Numbered from the stretch's first letter, positions 40,332 through 50,370 are shown. The stretch: 64,000 bases of DNA from Rhizobium skierniewicense (GCF_014196515.1 NZ_JACIDV010000002.1:248001-312000); one strand, 5' to 3'. Numbers and translations are program-made. Notes: generated by a model not told the origin, from the sequence alone.

Positions 40332-41150
40332 ATGAACGACGATATAATGAGCGATACAACAGGGGCAGACTGGCGCTCCGATCTCGACCTAATCGTGGAT
40401 GCTGCCCGGCAAGCGGGCCGCGTTGCCCTGAAGTTTTTTCGCAAAGACCCGGAAGTCTGGTGGAAAAGTGGCCATTCGCCCGTGAGCGCCGCTGACTATG
40501 CCGCCAACGAGGTGCTGGCCACTATACTCCAAAAGGCGCGCCCGGATTATGGTTGGCTTTCAGAGGAAACCGACGACAACGAAAACCGGCTGTCCAAGGA
40601 AACCCTTTTTGTGGTTGATCCGATCGATGGCACGCGCGCTTTCATCAATGGCAAGGACACATGGTGCGTCAGCGTGGCTGTCGTTCATCAGGGACGCCCG
40701 GTAGCAGCCGTTCTCGTGGCGCCCGCATTCGACGAGGAGTTCACGGCATCCCTTGATGCGCCTTCCATCAAGAATGGTCAGGTTCTGTCGACCTCGTCTT
40801 CCATTGTCGGGCAAATACAGCTGGCTGCGCCGGACGTTGTGATCGCTCGGCTGCCAGAAAATCTGAAGTCGCGCATTCATCGCATCCCGCATGTGCCATC
40901 TCTGGCTTACCGGCTTGCCATGGTGTCGGACGGCCGCATCGACGGCACGTTGGTCATGGCCAATGCCCATGACTGGGATTTGGCTGCAGCCGACCTCATT
41001 CTCGAACAGGCTGGCGGAAAGCTGGTCGATCTATCGGGAAATCCCCTCATCTACAATCGTGCCAGTGTCCGTCACCCTGAACTATGCGCCGCAGCACATC
41101 ATATCTTGCCGGAATTGTTGGCGTCTCTGAACCTATCTGCCAGAGGTTGA
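40332..41150 (+). CDS. Inositol monophosphatase/CysQ-like 3'(2'),5'-bisphosphate nucleotidase
   Basis: A lithium-sensitive metal-dependent phosphatase of the IMPase fold. Motifs: EETDDNENRL, VVDPIDGTRAFINGKDTW (DPIDGT metal site) and AHDWDLAAADLILEQAGGKLVDL. The substrate may be PAP (CysQ-like) or inositol phosphate; CysQ-type is slightly favoured by similarity but not proven. In-frame starts occur at 40284, 40332 and 40347; the middle one is chosen, the first also plausible. It sits upstream of DUF4170 and waaA, a recurring rhizobial order. Confidence 0.82.
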   Translation: MNDDIMSDTTGADWRSDLDLIVDAARQAGRVALKFFRKDPEVWWKSGHSPVSAADYAANEVLATILQKARPDYGWLSEETDDNENRLSKETLFVVDPIDGTRAFINGKDTWCVSVAVVHQGRPVAAVLVAPAFDEEFTASLDAPSIKNGQVLSTSSSIVGQIQLAAPDVVIARLPENLKSRIHRIPHVPSLAYRLAMVSDGRIDGTLVMANAHDWDLAAADLILEQAGGKLVDLSGNPLIYNRASVRHPELCAAAHHILPELLASLNLSARG

Positions 41151-41219
41151 TTTTCACGACGAAATATCGCAGATGAGAACCTCTCCGGGCAATAGACCAT
41201 TAGAAAGAAGAGAAGAAAA

Positions 41220-41456
41220 ATGACTGTAGCGGGCGACCAGAAACAGCTTCTGCATCTCGTATTCGGCGGCGAACTCGAAAATCTTCAGGACGTACAGTTT
41301 CGCGATTTGAAGGCGCTGGACATCGTCGGTATCTATCCAGACTATGCAACGGCACTGACCGCCTGGAAGTCAAAGGCACAGCAGACTGTGGATAACGCCC
41401 ATATGCGTTATTTTATAGTGCATATGCACCGCCTTCTCGACCCGCAAAGCAATTAA
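41220..41456 (+). CDS. DUF4170 family small protein
   Basis: A 78-residue cytosolic protein with GGELENLQDVQFRDLKALDI and a C-terminal RYFIVHMHRLLDP. DUF4170 is a small family of alphaproteobacteria with no assigned function, repeatedly found between the inositol-phosphatase-like gene and waaA, as here. AAGAGAAGAAAA precedes the ATG. The 307 bases after it are non-coding and include a strong hairpin. Confidence 0.8.
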   Translation: MTVAGDQKQLLHLVFGGELENLQDVQFRDLKALDIVGIYPDYATALTAWKSKAQQTVDNAHMRYFIVHMHRLLDPQSN

Positions 41457-41763
41457 GCGCTGCTTTTTGACTATATTTGTACTATAGCGGACAGAGGTTG
41501 ATGCAAGCGAGTCTCTTTGGCAGAGATTGCAGCCTCCAGGGGCGTCGGAATTTTCGCCGGTCCGTGTCTGTCTGAAACAAAAAAGACGCATTTTTGTAAC
41601 AAACCGTTTCCACGCATCGACCTGAAAGTCGCGAGGCTGCTTGGAAGCGACGATGCCGAACCATAAAGACTGAACACGCTGACATCTCGCGTTTCTTGAA
41701 CGCGAGATGTCAGCGGAGATCACAGGGGAAAGCTTTGCGCGAAATGATCGAAGGCAGCATGTC
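41457..41763. other. Non-coding gap between DUF4170 gene and waaA
   Basis: No credible gene. It holds the 17-bp-arm hairpin at 41677-41715 and presumably a promoter for waaA. The rest shows no pattern I recognise. Confidence 0.7.
41677..41715. promoter_or_regulatory. Long perfect hairpin upstream of waaA
   Basis: Arms CGCTGACATCTCGCGTT and AACGCGAGATGTCAGCG are perfectly complementary over 17 bases with a five-base loop TCTTG. It ends 48 bases before the waaA start. There is no T run on either side, so it is not a standard terminator; it could be a leader structure or an operator. Confidence 0.85.
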
Positions 41764-43080
41764 ATGAACAGCCGAATCGTACGTTTCGCCCTTTCGGGTT
41801 ACAGAATTGCAGGGGCCGCAGCCTATCCCTTCGCCCGTCCCTACCTCATGTATCGCTCTGCCAAGGGCAAGGAAGACAAATACCGCCGCATGGAGCGTTT
41901 CGGTTATCCCAGCAAGGAGCGCCCGCGCGGCCCTCTGATCTGGTTTCACGCCGCAAGCGTGGGAGAGACACTGGCGCTCGTTCCGCTCATCCGAGAGATC
42001 AGAAAACGTGACATTCACGTTCTTTTGACCACAGGCACCGTCACCTCCGCAGAGCTCAGCCAAACGCGCCTGGGCGATGATGTGATCCACCAATATGTGC
42101 CGCTCGACGTCAAATTCTCCATCTCCCGTTTTCTGACATACTGGTCACCGGACGCGGCTGTTACCGCCGAGTCCGAGATATGGCCTGTGACGATGATGGA
42201 ACTGGAGCGTCGCCATATTCCGCAAATCCGTGTCAACGCAAGGCTTTCTGACCGGTCCTTCGGGCGTTGGCACAGCCATTCCGCGTTTGCAGAAGCGCTG
42301 TTCAGCAAATTGGCCCTGGTCGTCGCGCAGTCGGATGTCGATGCTGAACGCTTTCGTGACCTCGGCTCATGGCCTGTCGTCGTCTCCGGCAACCTGAAAG
42401 GCGACACAGACCCGCCGCCGTGTGATGCGGCTGCCCTTGACACCTGTCGCCGTCAGATCGGCAATCGCAAGACCTGGGCTGCCATTTCGACATTCGATGG
42501 CGAGGAGAAGGCCGCAGCGACTGTTCATACGGCGATCAAGTCGCGCAACGGGCAACTCACCATTATCGTCCCACGTCACCCCGAACGGGCAGACGAGATT
42601 GAAACCATGCTGAAAGGTATGAACCTGACGGTCGCGCGCCGCAGCCGCAATGATGTCATTACGCCGCAAACGGATATTTTCCTTGGTGATAGCATCGGCG
42701 AAATGGGTCTTTACCTTCGGCTTACGGAGCTTGCCTTTGTCGGGCGTTCGCTGATGGCGGAAGGTGGGCAAAACCCTCTGGAGCCAGCCATGCTCGGTTG
42801 CGCGGTTTTGTCCGGCGCCCATGTTCAGAATTTTCGAGAAGCCTATCAGAAGCTGCTACGCTCTGGTGGTGGACGTATTATCCGCGATGTAGAAATGCTG
42901 GCAAAGGCCGTGCACTACCTGCTTGTAAACGACAATGAGCGCTACAAGATGATCGATGCAGGCGGCAAGGTCATTCAGGATATGCGCGGCGCCTTGTCTT
43001 CGACCATCAAGGCTTTGGAGCCCTACATAAATCCGTTGACGGTGACCGCTAAACTCCAGCCGCGCAGCGCGGTCGGCTGA
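41764..43080 (+). CDS. waaA: 3-deoxy-D-manno-octulosonic acid transferase
   Basis: Adds Kdo to the lipid A precursor at the inner membrane, family GT30. The protein has 438 residues with an N-terminal membrane anchor region and GPLIWFHAASVGETLALVPLI, a WaaA hallmark containing the catalytic Glu of GE. VTAESEIWPVTMMELERRH and GGQNPLEPAMLGCAV-type (EGGQNPLEPAMLG) donor-binding motif follow. The ATG at 41764 is used because upstream codons do not match the family. A HAD gene begins two bases after its stop. Confidence 0.94.
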   Translation: MNSRIVRFALSGYRIAGAAAYPFARPYLMYRSAKGKEDKYRRMERFGYPSKERPRGPLIWFHAASVGETLALVPLIREIRKRDIHVLLTTGTVTSAELSQTRLGDDVIHQYVPLDVKFSISRFLTYWSPDAAVTAESEIWPVTMMELERRHIPQIRVNARLSDRSFGRWHSHSAFAEALFSKLALVVAQSDVDAERFRDLGSWPVVVSGNLKGDTDPPPCDAAALDTCRRQIGNRKTWAAISTFDGEEKAAATVHTAIKSRNGQLTIIVPRHPERADEIETMLKGMNLTVARRSRNDVITPQTDIFLGDSIGEMGLYLRLTELAFVGRSLMAEGGQNPLEPAMLGCAVLSGAHVQNFREAYQKLLRSGGGRIIRDVEMLAKAVHYLLVNDNERYKMIDAGGKVIQDMRGALSSTIKALEPYINPLTVTAKLQPRSAVG

Positions 43081-43082
43081 TC

Positions 43083-43823
43083 GTGGGCACGGCTGAAGCT
43101 CCTAGGTCGGCTGCGGCCATTGCTGCCATCCTGTTCGACAAGGACGGTACACTCATTGGCTACGATGCGAGTTGGGGGCCTGTGAACCGTGAACTGGCCG
43201 CGATTGCCTCGCAAGGGGACGCGGAACTGGCAAACAGGCTACTATCCTCATGCGGTATGGACCCTTTGACTGGTCATGTCATGCCAGACAGTCTGCTTGC
43301 CGCTGGCAACACCGTGCAAATCGCCGAAGGTCTGATTGCCGCCGGCTCACCTTGCGACGTGTCTGAACTCACAAAACGCCTTGACCAGCTTTTTACCAAT
43401 GCCGCTGAAAAATCGGTTGCTGTGACAGACCTCAAAGCCTTCTTCGCGCGATTGAAGGGCAGGGGCTTCAAGCTGGGCATCGCCTCCAGCGACAACGAAG
43501 CTTCCATTCTCAAGCTTGCAAGACGCTTTGGCTTTGAAGCGGACCTTGATTTCGTCGCAGGCTACGACAGCGGGCACGGCACCAAACCGCAGCCGGGCAT
43601 GGTCCTTGGCTTCTGCCAAACCCTCGGTTTGGCCCCGGAACGTGTGGCTGTGGTGGGTGATAACAATCACGATTTGCACATGGGCAGACATGCAGGTGCC
43701 GGTTTGCGCATCGCTGTTCTTACCGGCACGGGTTCGAAACAAAGCCTGTCGGCAGATTGCGATTATTGTTTCGACGACATTACCGGCTTGGAAGACCTGC
43801 TGCCTCAGCGTCCTGCATCTTGA
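43083..43823 (+). CDS. HAD family hydrolase, phosphoglycolate phosphatase-like
   Basis: A 246-residue haloacid dehalogenase-type phosphatase: motif I ILFDKDGTLIGYD (Asp19 nucleophile), motif II GIASSDNEASI, Lys in GTKPQPGMVL and motif IV VGDNNHDLHMGRHAGAG. Starts GTG directly behind the waaA stop, so co-translated. Its place between waaA and lpxK suggests a link to envelope sugar phosphates, but phosphoglycolate phosphatase activity is equally possible. Confidence 0.84.
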   Translation: MGTAEAPRSAAAIAAILFDKDGTLIGYDASWGPVNRELAAIASQGDAELANRLLSSCGMDPLTGHVMPDSLLAAGNTVQIAEGLIAAGSPCDVSELTKRLDQLFTNAAEKSVAVTDLKAFFARLKGRGFKLGIASSDNEASILKLARRFGFEADLDFVAGYDSGHGTKPQPGMVLGFCQTLGLAPERVAVVGDNNHDLHMGRHAGAGLRIAVLTGTGSKQSLSADCDYCFDDITGLEDLLPQRPAS

Positions 43824-44031
43824 GCCGTGAGCAATTGGGCTTATCTCTTTGTCTCCAAGGGGAGAGGAAACCAAGCGGCGCTGGCATGCCTTTGCCATGG
43901 CGTTGCCAATAGGCAGAAGTCGCAAAGGACCATGATGTCATTCCGCTCAAACCCGCGTCCTTTGCAAAATCCTTACCTTTCTGGCAGATACCTGCGGTAA
44001 TCGATGAGGGGAATGCGGGGTTTTTAGGCTT

Positions 44032-45063
44032 ATGGTTTCGGAAGCACCGCCATTCTGGTGGGAAAAATCCGGTTGGCAGGCGTGGGCGCTGGCGCCGTTT
44101 TCGTTCGTCTACGGCAAAGTCGCGGGCCGTACGATGAAGAGGGCGAAGCGGGCATCCGTTCCCGTTCCCGTCATCTGCATCGGCAACTTCACCGTCGGTG
44201 GTGCGGGCAAGACGCCGACCGCGATCGCCATTGCCAGAGCCGCCCTCGCCAAAGGGCTGAAGCCCGGCTTTCTCAGCCGTGGGTACGGCGGCACGCTGGA
44301 TGTGACCACACTGGTTGATGCCCACCATCACCGCTCTGCCGCGGTGGGTGATGAACCCCTGTTGCTGGCACGCGAGGCAACAGCCGTCATTTCCAGAAAA
44401 CGTGTCGAGGGCGCAAAGCGTCTGGTTGCAGAGGGGGTCGACCTCATCATCATGGATGACGGGTTTCAGAGCGCTCGGCTGACACTGGATTACGCTCTTG
44501 TTGTTATCGATACCCAGCGTGGTATCGGTAACGGCCATCTCGTTCCAGGCGGTCCCGTTCGCGCACCGCTGGACGAGCAGATGCGCCAGCTCTCGGCCAT
44601 TTTGAAAGTAGGTGACGGACAGGCGGCGGATGCTATCGTTCGTACGGCGGCGCGTGCAGGCAAACCCGTTTTCGTCTCGTCTATCCGGCCCAGGCCCCAG
44701 CCCAATTTTGCGGGTAAACGTGTTCTGGCCTATGCCGGCATTGCTGATCCTGACAAATTCTACCGGACGGTCGAAGCACTGGGCGCTGAGATTGGAGTGA
44801 AACGGGCGTTCTCGGATCACCACCATTTTAGCGATGAGGAAATGCGTGACCTGCTGGACATGGCCAGCAAGAGAAATCTGCTGCTCGTGACCACTGCCAA
44901 GGATGCCGTTCGCCTGAATGGACACCACGGCGCCGCAGCCGAATTGCTCTCCAGCACCCTCGTCATCGAAATCGACATGGTCTTTGACGATCCCAATGCT
45001 GCACATGTGATGATCGATACCGCCATTGCGAATTATCGCCGACGACGGCTACATAAAATCTAG
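44032..45063 (+). CDS. lpxK: Tetraacyldisaccharide 4'-kinase
   Basis: Phosphorylates the lipid A disaccharide at the 4' position on the cytosolic face of the inner membrane. The 343-residue protein has [20 protein letters not shown] (Walker A), LSRGYGG, and [23 protein letters not shown] DGFQ motif (Walker B). Together with waaA two genes upstream this is a lipid A-Kdo gene group. The 208 bases before it hold nothing I recognise. Confidence 0.94.
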   Translation: MVSEAPPFWWEKSGWQAWALAPFSFVYGKVAGRTMKRAKRASVPVPVICIGNFTVGGAGKTPTAIAIARAALAKGLKPGFLSRGYGGTLDVTTLVDAHHHRSAAVGDEPLLLAREATAVISRKRVEGAKRLVAEGVDLIIMDDGFQSARLTLDYALVVIDTQRGIGNGHLVPGGPVRAPLDEQMRQLSAILKVGDGQAADAIVRTAARAGKPVFVSSIRPRPQPNFAGKRVLAYAGIADPDKFYRTVEALGAEIGVKRAFSDHHHFSDEEMRDLLDMASKRNLLLVTTAKDAVRLNGHHGAAAELLSSTLVIEIDMVFDDPNAAHVMIDTAIANYRRRRLHKI

Positions 45064-45179
45064 CTCGACAACCCTCAATCGATGAATCTTGCGCGCTCCA
45101 CGGAACAATCCGATCCTTGGCGAGCTTTCATGAGAACATGAACATAAATAGTGTTCGTAAGAGAGTTGAGGAGGAATTT

Positions 45180-45509
45180 ATGCCGCAGGGTCCAGAAAAG
45201 AAAGTTTTTACTCCAACGGAAAGCCGCCAAGGTTTTAAGGGAAGCCCGGTGCTGGTGATTCTGGTGATCAGCCTCGTGCTGGCGGGCGCAGTCTGGATGG
45301 TTGCCGAGACCTGGGGGGAGGCCACAGCGCCCGCGACCACTGAGACGCAGCCCGCGCCAGGCCCGTCCAATGCGCCCGCCGATCCCGGCGCCCGCGCAGC
45401 CGGCTCGTTCGATAACAACACGCCATCTGGTGCGGCACCGGCAACAGGTGGCACCGACAGCAACCCCAATCCCGGCCAGCCAGCCCGACCCGCTCAGCCA
45501 GCACCATAA
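45180..45509 (+). CDS. Single-span membrane protein with Pro/Ala/Thr-rich tail
   Basis: A 109-residue hypothetical protein with one hydrophobic segment near residues 23-42 (VLVILVISLVLAGAVWMVAE), a short cytosolic N-terminus and a long disordered Pro/Ala/Thr/Gly-rich tail (APATTETQPAPGPSNAPADP). I do not recognise a family. The ATG at 45180 has a strong GAGGAGGAA upstream; a start at 45138 or 45117 is possible but less likely. Ended by a bidirectional terminator. Confidence 0.68.
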   Translation: MPQGPEKKVFTPTESRQGFKGSPVLVILVISLVLAGAVWMVAETWGEATAPATTETQPAPGPSNAPADPGARAAGSFDNNTPSGAAPATGGTDSNPNPGQPARPAQPAP

Positions 45510-45530
45510 CCCAGCACCGTGAAACAGAAA

Positions 45531-45560
45531 TAAAAAAAACCGGGCGATGCCCGGTTTTTT
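45531..45560. terminator. Bidirectional terminator
   Basis: ACCGGGC, loop GAT, GCCCGGT with an eight-base A run to the left and a T run to the right. It ends the 45180 gene and, on the other strand, the convergent DUF892 gene. Confidence 0.9.
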
Positions 45561-45613
45561 AGTGTTCTGAGGTCAACCGGGCATCATGCCCGGCTCACGT
45601 GATCTTCAGCACC

Positions 45614-46111
45614 TTAAGCAGCTTTCTGCGCCGCTGCATTGACGGACTTGCCGGCAAGCGTGGTTAGCGCTTCGTCTGTCTTGGACTCTTCCTGCAGTGT
45701 CGCGTCCAGAAGCGGAACGACCTTGTCGTAGCCAAGCTTCTGAGCCCATGCCTTCAGCGTGCCGTAACGGGCGATTTCGTAATGTTCCACCGCTTGTGCG
45801 GACGAAATCAGGCCTGCGTCGAGCGCCTGGGTACCCTTGTAGTCTTCGATGATCTCTTCGCCTTCCGCGAGAATACCCTGGATCGCTTCGCAGGTCTTGC
45901 CTTGCGCGCGCTTTCCGATCAGCTCAAAAACCTCCTGGAGGCGTTCGATCTGCCCCTGGGTTTCTTCCTTGTGCTTTTCGAAAGCCGCCTTCAGTTTCGG
46001 GTCGGTTGCAGCACGTGCCATTTTCGGCAGTGCTTTCAGCACTTGCCGCTCGGCATAATAGATGTCTTTCAGTGTGTCATAGAAAAGGTCGTCGAGTGTC
46101 TTCTCGGCCAT
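45614..46111 (-). CDS. DUF892/YciE-type ferritin-like protein
   Basis: A 165-residue helical protein starting MAEKTLDDLFYDTLKDIYYA. DUF892 (YciF/YciE) proteins adopt a ferritin-like four-helix bundle and are associated with general stress responses. The lines DTLKDIYYAERQVLKALPKM, EGEEIIEDYKGTQALDAG and AVEHYEIARYGTLKAWAQKL contain the Glu/His residues expected for a di-iron-like centre. The start at 46111 fits the family; a frame to 46150 is open. Single gene with terminator. Confidence 0.88.
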   Translation of the reverse strand: MAEKTLDDLFYDTLKDIYYAERQVLKALPKMARAATDPKLKAAFEKHKEETQGQIERLQEVFELIGKRAQGKTCEAIQGILAEGEEIIEDYKGTQALDAGLISSAQAVEHYEIARYGTLKAWAQKLGYDKVVPLLDATLQEESKTDEALTTLAGKSVNAAAQKAA

Positions 46112-46240
46112 TGTTAGCTCCCATTGAAAAACGTGCGATTGATGATGCACGGGTCTTTAACAGGGAGAGATACGCATAGTTCCTGATGGGTTGCGCGCAA
46201 TGTTAATTATATTTTAGAAATATATTTTTTAATTGTAAAA

Positions 46241-46477
46241 TCAGGTGCTTCGCCGTTGGTTGGGCAGGGCGCCTGCGCGCTTCTCCGCCTCAAAGGATGC
46301 AGCGGCATCGGCATAGGCTTCCTGTCGCACAACGCTCCAGTAGCGCAGTTCATCCAGTGGAATGAGTTTACCGGTCATGGCGCAGACGACATGGGAGCCG
46401 GTTTGCACGATGCGCATATCGCCATCGAGATATTCGACCTTCGCTTCACGATGGCTTCCGCCTTCAAATCTGTTCAT
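46241..46477 (-). CDS. DUF2093 family small protein
   Basis: A 78-residue protein with the DUF2093 pattern: KVEYLDGDMRIVQTGSHVVCAMTGKLIPLDELRYWSV (quoted in parts: VCAMTGKLIPLDELRYWS) and RQEAYADAAASF. Family common in Rhizobiales, function unknown. The single Cys and the TGKxIPLdeLRYWSV segment are most conserved. It is separated from the DUF892 gene by an AT-rich 129-base stretch. Confidence 0.85.
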   Translation of the reverse strand: MNRFEGGSHREAKVEYLDGDMRIVQTGSHVVCAMTGKLIPLDELRYWSVVRQEAYADAAASFEAEKRAGALPNQRRST

Positions 46478-46551
46478 ACCTGCGTCTCCGTGGATGCTAC
46501 CTTTTTAAAGACGGCTTTACCGGAATGCCAGCCCGCGAATTGCCCATAATC

Positions 46552-48369
46552 TCAACTTCTGCCAAAAAGTTTTTCGATATCCGCAAGCTTGAGCTCGATA
46601 TAGGTTGGACGTCCATGGTTGCACTGGCCGGATCCCGGAGTGTTTTCCATTTGCCTCAGCAGGGCGTTCATCTCTTCAGGCCGCATGCGTCTGCCCGCGC
46701 GCACCGACCCATGGCAGGCCATGGTGGCCGCGACATATTCGAGTTTGTTAGCCAGGCTGCCCGCCGTATGCCATTCTGCAATCTCGTCGGCCAGTTGCCG
46801 CACCAGGCCTTGCACATTGACCTCACCCAGCATGGCAGGGGTTTCGCGCACAGCGACCGCACCGGGTCCAAATCGCTCGATGGACAGTCCCATGCTATCG
46901 AACTCGCCCGCATGGTCCATCAGCCGGTCGCAGTCCTCCTCCGGCAGATTGATGATTTCTGGAATGAGCAAGACTTGCGAGGCGGGCCGCTTGGAATGCA
47001 GGGCTTTGCGAATTTCCTCGAAGACCAGCCGCTCATGCGCTGCATGCTGATCGACGATGACGAGGCCGTCTTCGGTTTGCGCCACGATGTAGTTGGCGTG
47101 AACCTGCGCGCGTGCAGCGCCCAGCGGATAGCGCGCTGGCTCCGACACCTGCGTTGCATTTTCGGGGGTGTCATAGCGGTCCGCTCGCGCCGTCGGCATG
47201 GTGATGTCTGTAAAGCGGGACTGGTCTGTTTCCTGCAGCGCCACACCACCTTGCGCGGCAAGCGGTCGGGAGGGCGAAGTGGCTGGCGACCATGCCTGCG
47301 AGGCAAACGGCCGAATATTTGATGGGCTATAGCCGGGACGAAAGGCATTCATCATCTGCGCCGCACCGGTGGTGGACGCACGATCGCCCTCGCGGCTCAG
47401 CGCCTGGCGCACAGCGCCGACGATCAGTCCACGGACCAGGCCGGGATCACGAAAACGAACATCGGACTTGGCCGGATGGACGTTGACGTCCACGAAAGCC
47501 GGATCGAGCTGCAAAGACAGAACCGCAATCGGGTAGCGGCCATGCGGTATGGTTTCGGCATAGGCGCCGCGGATGGCGGACAGCAACAGCTTGTCCTGCA
47601 CAGGGCGCCCGTTCACGAACATATATTGATGAGCCGAATTTCCACGGTTAAAGGTGGGTACGCCAGCAAACCCCGAAAGCGTAACGCCCTCTCGTTCGGC
47701 ATCGATCTCGATGGCATTGTCCTTGAAATCGGCTCCGAGAATTTGTGCCATGCGTGCCAGATGGTCGTCACCGGTCGTTGGAAATTCCAGCGTCGAACGG
47801 TCGGTGCCCGATAGCACGAAGCGGATATGGGGAAAGGCGATGGCCATGCGCTTGACGATTTCCGTGATCGCACCTGCCTCAGCCTTCTCGCTCTTCAAGA
47901 ATTTCAGCCGTGCTGGCGTTGCGAAAAACAGGTCGCGGACTTCAACGATCGTACCGGTATTGGAGGGGGCGGGCCGGACAGGCGACAGTTTTCCACCGGC
48001 CACCGAGATGATCGCGCCCTCCGCCGCGCCCTGCTGGCGGCTGGTAATGGTCAGTTTGGCAACCGAGCCGATCGACGGCAGCGCCTCACCACGGAAGCCC
48101 AGCGTACGAATGTCATCCAGCGTGGCTGATATTTTGGACGTGCAGTGCCTACGGATTGCCAGCTCCAGATCGGAGGGCGACATCCCACATCCATTGTCGG
48201 AAATGCGGACAAGACCCTTGCCGCCGCCAGCCGTTGCTATCTCGATGCGCGTGGCGCCGGCATCGATGGCATTCTCGATCAGTTCCTTCGCGGCGCTGGA
48301 TGGACGCTCTATCACCTCGCCGGCGGCGATCTGGTTGATGAGCGTTTCTGACAATTGCTTGATGGACAT
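46552..48369 (-). CDS. mutL: DNA mismatch repair protein MutL
   Basis: Couples MutS mismatch recognition to strand incision. The protein has 605 residues. GHKL ATPase motifs: [38 protein letters not shown] and [17 protein letters not shown]. The C-terminal domain has [12 protein letters not shown], the endonuclease motif DQHAxxExxxxE, as in MutL of bacteria lacking MutH. ATG at 48369 is chosen because the upstream frame to 48465 is not MutL-like. Confidence 0.95.
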   Translation of the reverse strand: MSIKQLSETLINQIAAGEVIERPSSAAKELIENAIDAGATRIEIATAGGGKGLVRISDNGCGMSPSDLELAIRRHCTSKISATLDDIRTLGFRGEALPSIGSVAKLTITSRQQGAAEGAIISVAGGKLSPVRPAPSNTGTIVEVRDLFFATPARLKFLKSEKAEAGAITEIVKRMAIAFPHIRFVLSGTDRSTLEFPTTGDDHLARMAQILGADFKDNAIEIDAEREGVTLSGFAGVPTFNRGNSAHQYMFVNGRPVQDKLLLSAIRGAYAETIPHGRYPIAVLSLQLDPAFVDVNVHPAKSDVRFRDPGLVRGLIVGAVRQALSREGDRASTTGAAQMMNAFRPGYSPSNIRPFASQAWSPATSPSRPLAAQGGVALQETDQSRFTDITMPTARADRYDTPENATQVSEPARYPLGAARAQVHANYIVAQTEDGLVIVDQHAAHERLVFEEIRKALHSKRPASQVLLIPEIINLPEEDCDRLMDHAGEFDSMGLSIERFGPGAVAVRETPAMLGEVNVQGLVRQLADEIAEWHTAGSLANKLEYVAATMACHGSVRAGRRMRPEEMNALLRQMENTPGSGQCNHGRPTYIELKLADIEKLFGRS

Positions 48370-48705
48370 GGTGCTATTTTCGTGGATTCGGGCCGGTTGT
48401 GAAAGGAAAATCGGTGCACGCCCGTCAGATGTGCCCGTTGTCCCGCCAATTCTTTCGCAGCGCACAGCGTTAAGTGGGTCTTAAGGTAAAACTTCTAAAG
48501 TCGGATCAACTTGAAATGAGTGCAGAACCAAGTCCCTTCGGCCGGTCCGAAGGGTATGCGACGGAAAGCAGGGTCCCGTCCGCATAGCCAGGAAATCTGC
48601 TTCAAGCCACCAGCCCGCATGTCCCATATCGTCAGCCATTTCGGTGCGGCCCCCGGCCCGTTTGAAAGTATAATTCGCCTTGAGACGTGCGTGTGAGGTT
48701 TTACG
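48370..48705. other. Gap between mutL and PAS-receiver gene, with a palindrome
   Basis: Holds divergent promoters. At 48534-48554 lies CCCTTCGG, loop CCGGT, CCGAAGGG, a perfect eight-base inverted repeat without a T run, perhaps an operator. A 52-codon minus-strand frame beginning MADDMGHAGWW (48481-48639) is possible but unsupported. Confidence 0.6.
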
Positions 48706-50370
48706 ATGAGTGCGATGGCGTCTGTTCAAGCAGACACTCACGCTGTCATGCTCGACGTGATCTGCGACGCGATTTCGTCTGCCCTCATCATTTACGATCG
48801 CGATGATCAGATCATTTTCGCCAGTCGTAGAATCCTGAGCTATTTTGCGTTGTGCGAAACCAAGATCGCAGTCGGAACCCGCCTTCGTGATTTTTTGGCA
48901 TCCCTGTATGATTGTCAGAAGGTTTCAGATGCGCAAACGTCGCCCCACGATGTCGAGCGGGAAGACTGGATCGCCGATCGACTGGCATCTCATTGGAAGG
49001 AACGGTCGGAGTGCGTAGAGCATGCCGCCGGTGACCGTTGGCTGCGCCTCATGAAACGACGCATGCCATCTGGTATGGGTATCTGCGTCATATCCGACAT
49101 TTCTGAACAGAAGAAGCGTGAGGATCAATGGCGCTGCGATATCGAACGTGTGCAGTTGACTGAAGAAATTCTGGATACGTTGCCCATTTCGATTTTCGTC
49201 AAGGATTTTAACACCACCTATGTCGCTGTTAACAAGGCTGGTTGCACGCTGATGGAGACATCTGCCGACCTCATCCTGGGGCGGACGGTGTCTGATATCC
49301 ACTCCGATCCGCTGGCCTCCCGCATCGACGCGATGGATCGCCACGTTCTTGAAACGGGTTTGCCCGGTATCCTGCCGGAACGCGTCACCCGCGTGAGTGG
49401 TGAGGAAGTCCTTGTCATCACCCGCAAGCAAAGGGTCGGCAAGCCCGGTCGCTATTTCCTCGTCACCACCATGGATGACGTGACAACCTTTGCAACGGCC
49501 GGCGTGGATGGCAGCCGAGTCATCCCCGGTCTGGAGCATATGACCTTTACACCATCGTCCTACATGGACGACGAGTTTCATCAGGCATCGCAAATATTGA
49601 AAGGCCGAGCCGTCCTTCTGGTGACGCCCAATGCCCAGCTCGGTGAGGTTGCTCACGAGAAAATTGTTGCGCTCGGGGTTGATTGTGCGGTTGCATCGGG
49701 CCGGGCGGAGCAAAAAGCCTTCATGGAGTTCGCTGCCTCAGCGAATGTTCGCATCGACCTTGTGATTGTCGATGTGCAACTGGAGATGGCCTGCCTTGAT
49801 GTGTCGCATGCCTATGGTATCGATACGATGACGTTCGATGATGTCCAGCTGGGAAGCTCGCTCATCGACCAGATGACCCGCCATTTCCGTATGCGCGGTC
49901 AGGTCGCCAATGGGGCGCCGACAGATGGCAATTGGGAAATTACATCTGCCCCAACGCCTGTGATCGTCAAAAAAACCGGGCTTGATGTCCTCGTGGTCGA
50001 AGACAACAATATCAACCAGATCGTCTTCTCGCAAATCCTCGAGGGTCTGGGCCTGAGCTATAAGATTGCTGCCACAGGCAGGGATGCCATCCGCGCATTT
50101 GATCAGGAAAGACCATCCTTTGTCTTGATGGATACGACGCTGCCCGACTTCGATGGCTTTGAAGCAACGCGAAGACTGCGCAAGATGACAGTGACAGAGC
50201 GTACCCACATACCGATCATCGGTGTCGTATCGTTGGCCTTCGATGGGGATCGTCAGGCGTGTATCGATTCGGGCATGGACGATATGTTGCTGAAACCCGT
50301 CAGCCCAGACATGGTGGAAGCCTTGTTCAAGCGCTATTTGCCTCAGCAAGTCTCTGGAATGGTGAGTTGA
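48706..50370 (+). CDS. PAS-PAS-(pseudo)receiver-receiver signalling protein without kinase
   Basis: A 554-residue cytosolic signalling protein. PAS-like domain at about 20-135; second PAS at about 150-262 (EEILDTLPISIFVKDFNTTY). Then a degenerate receiver-like region at about 300-395 that lacks acidic and lysine residues. The C-terminal receiver at about 425-545 has acidic pair Glu432/Asp433, phosphoacceptor Asp476 in LMDTTLPDFDGFEATR and Lys530 in LLKPVS. The histidine-phosphotransfer/ATPase core expected between PAS and receiver in hybrid kinases is absent, so it needs a partner kinase. GGDEF-EAL gene follows. Confidence 0.85.
   Translation: MSAMASVQADTHAVMLDVICDAISSALIIYDRDDQIIFASRRILSYFALCETKIAVGTRLRDFLASLYDCQKVSDAQTSPHDVEREDWIADRLASHWKERSECVEHAAGDRWLRLMKRRMPSGMGICVISDISEQKKREDQWRCDIERVQLTEEILDTLPISIFVKDFNTTYVAVNKAGCTLMETSADLILGRTVSDIHSDPLASRIDAMDRHVLETGLPGILPERVTRVSGEEVLVITRKQRVGKPGRYFLVTTMDDVTTFATAGVDGSRVIPGLEHMTFTPSSYMDDEFHQASQILKGRAVLLVTPNAQLGEVAHEKIVALGVDCAVASGRAEQKAFMEFAASANVRIDLVIVDVQLEMACLDVSHAYGIDTMTFDDVQLGSSLIDQMTRHFRMRGQVANGAPTDGNWEITSAPTPVIVKKTGLDVLVVEDNNINQIVFSQILEGLGLSYKIAATGRDAIRAFDQERPSFVLMDTTLPDFDGFEATRRLRKMTVTERTHIPIIGVVSLAFDGDRQACIDSGMDDMLLKPVSPDMVEALFKRYLPQQVSGMVS

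Noticed and set aside
43780..45006. 408-codon frame on the minus strand over lpxK
   Set aside because: Opposite a clear lpxK; the translation is full of His/Arg/Cys typical of antisense frames.
48481..48639. 52-codon minus-strand frame between mutL and the PAS gene
   Set aside because: No ribosome site, no recognised family, and it spans a palindrome; kept only as a note in the gap entry.
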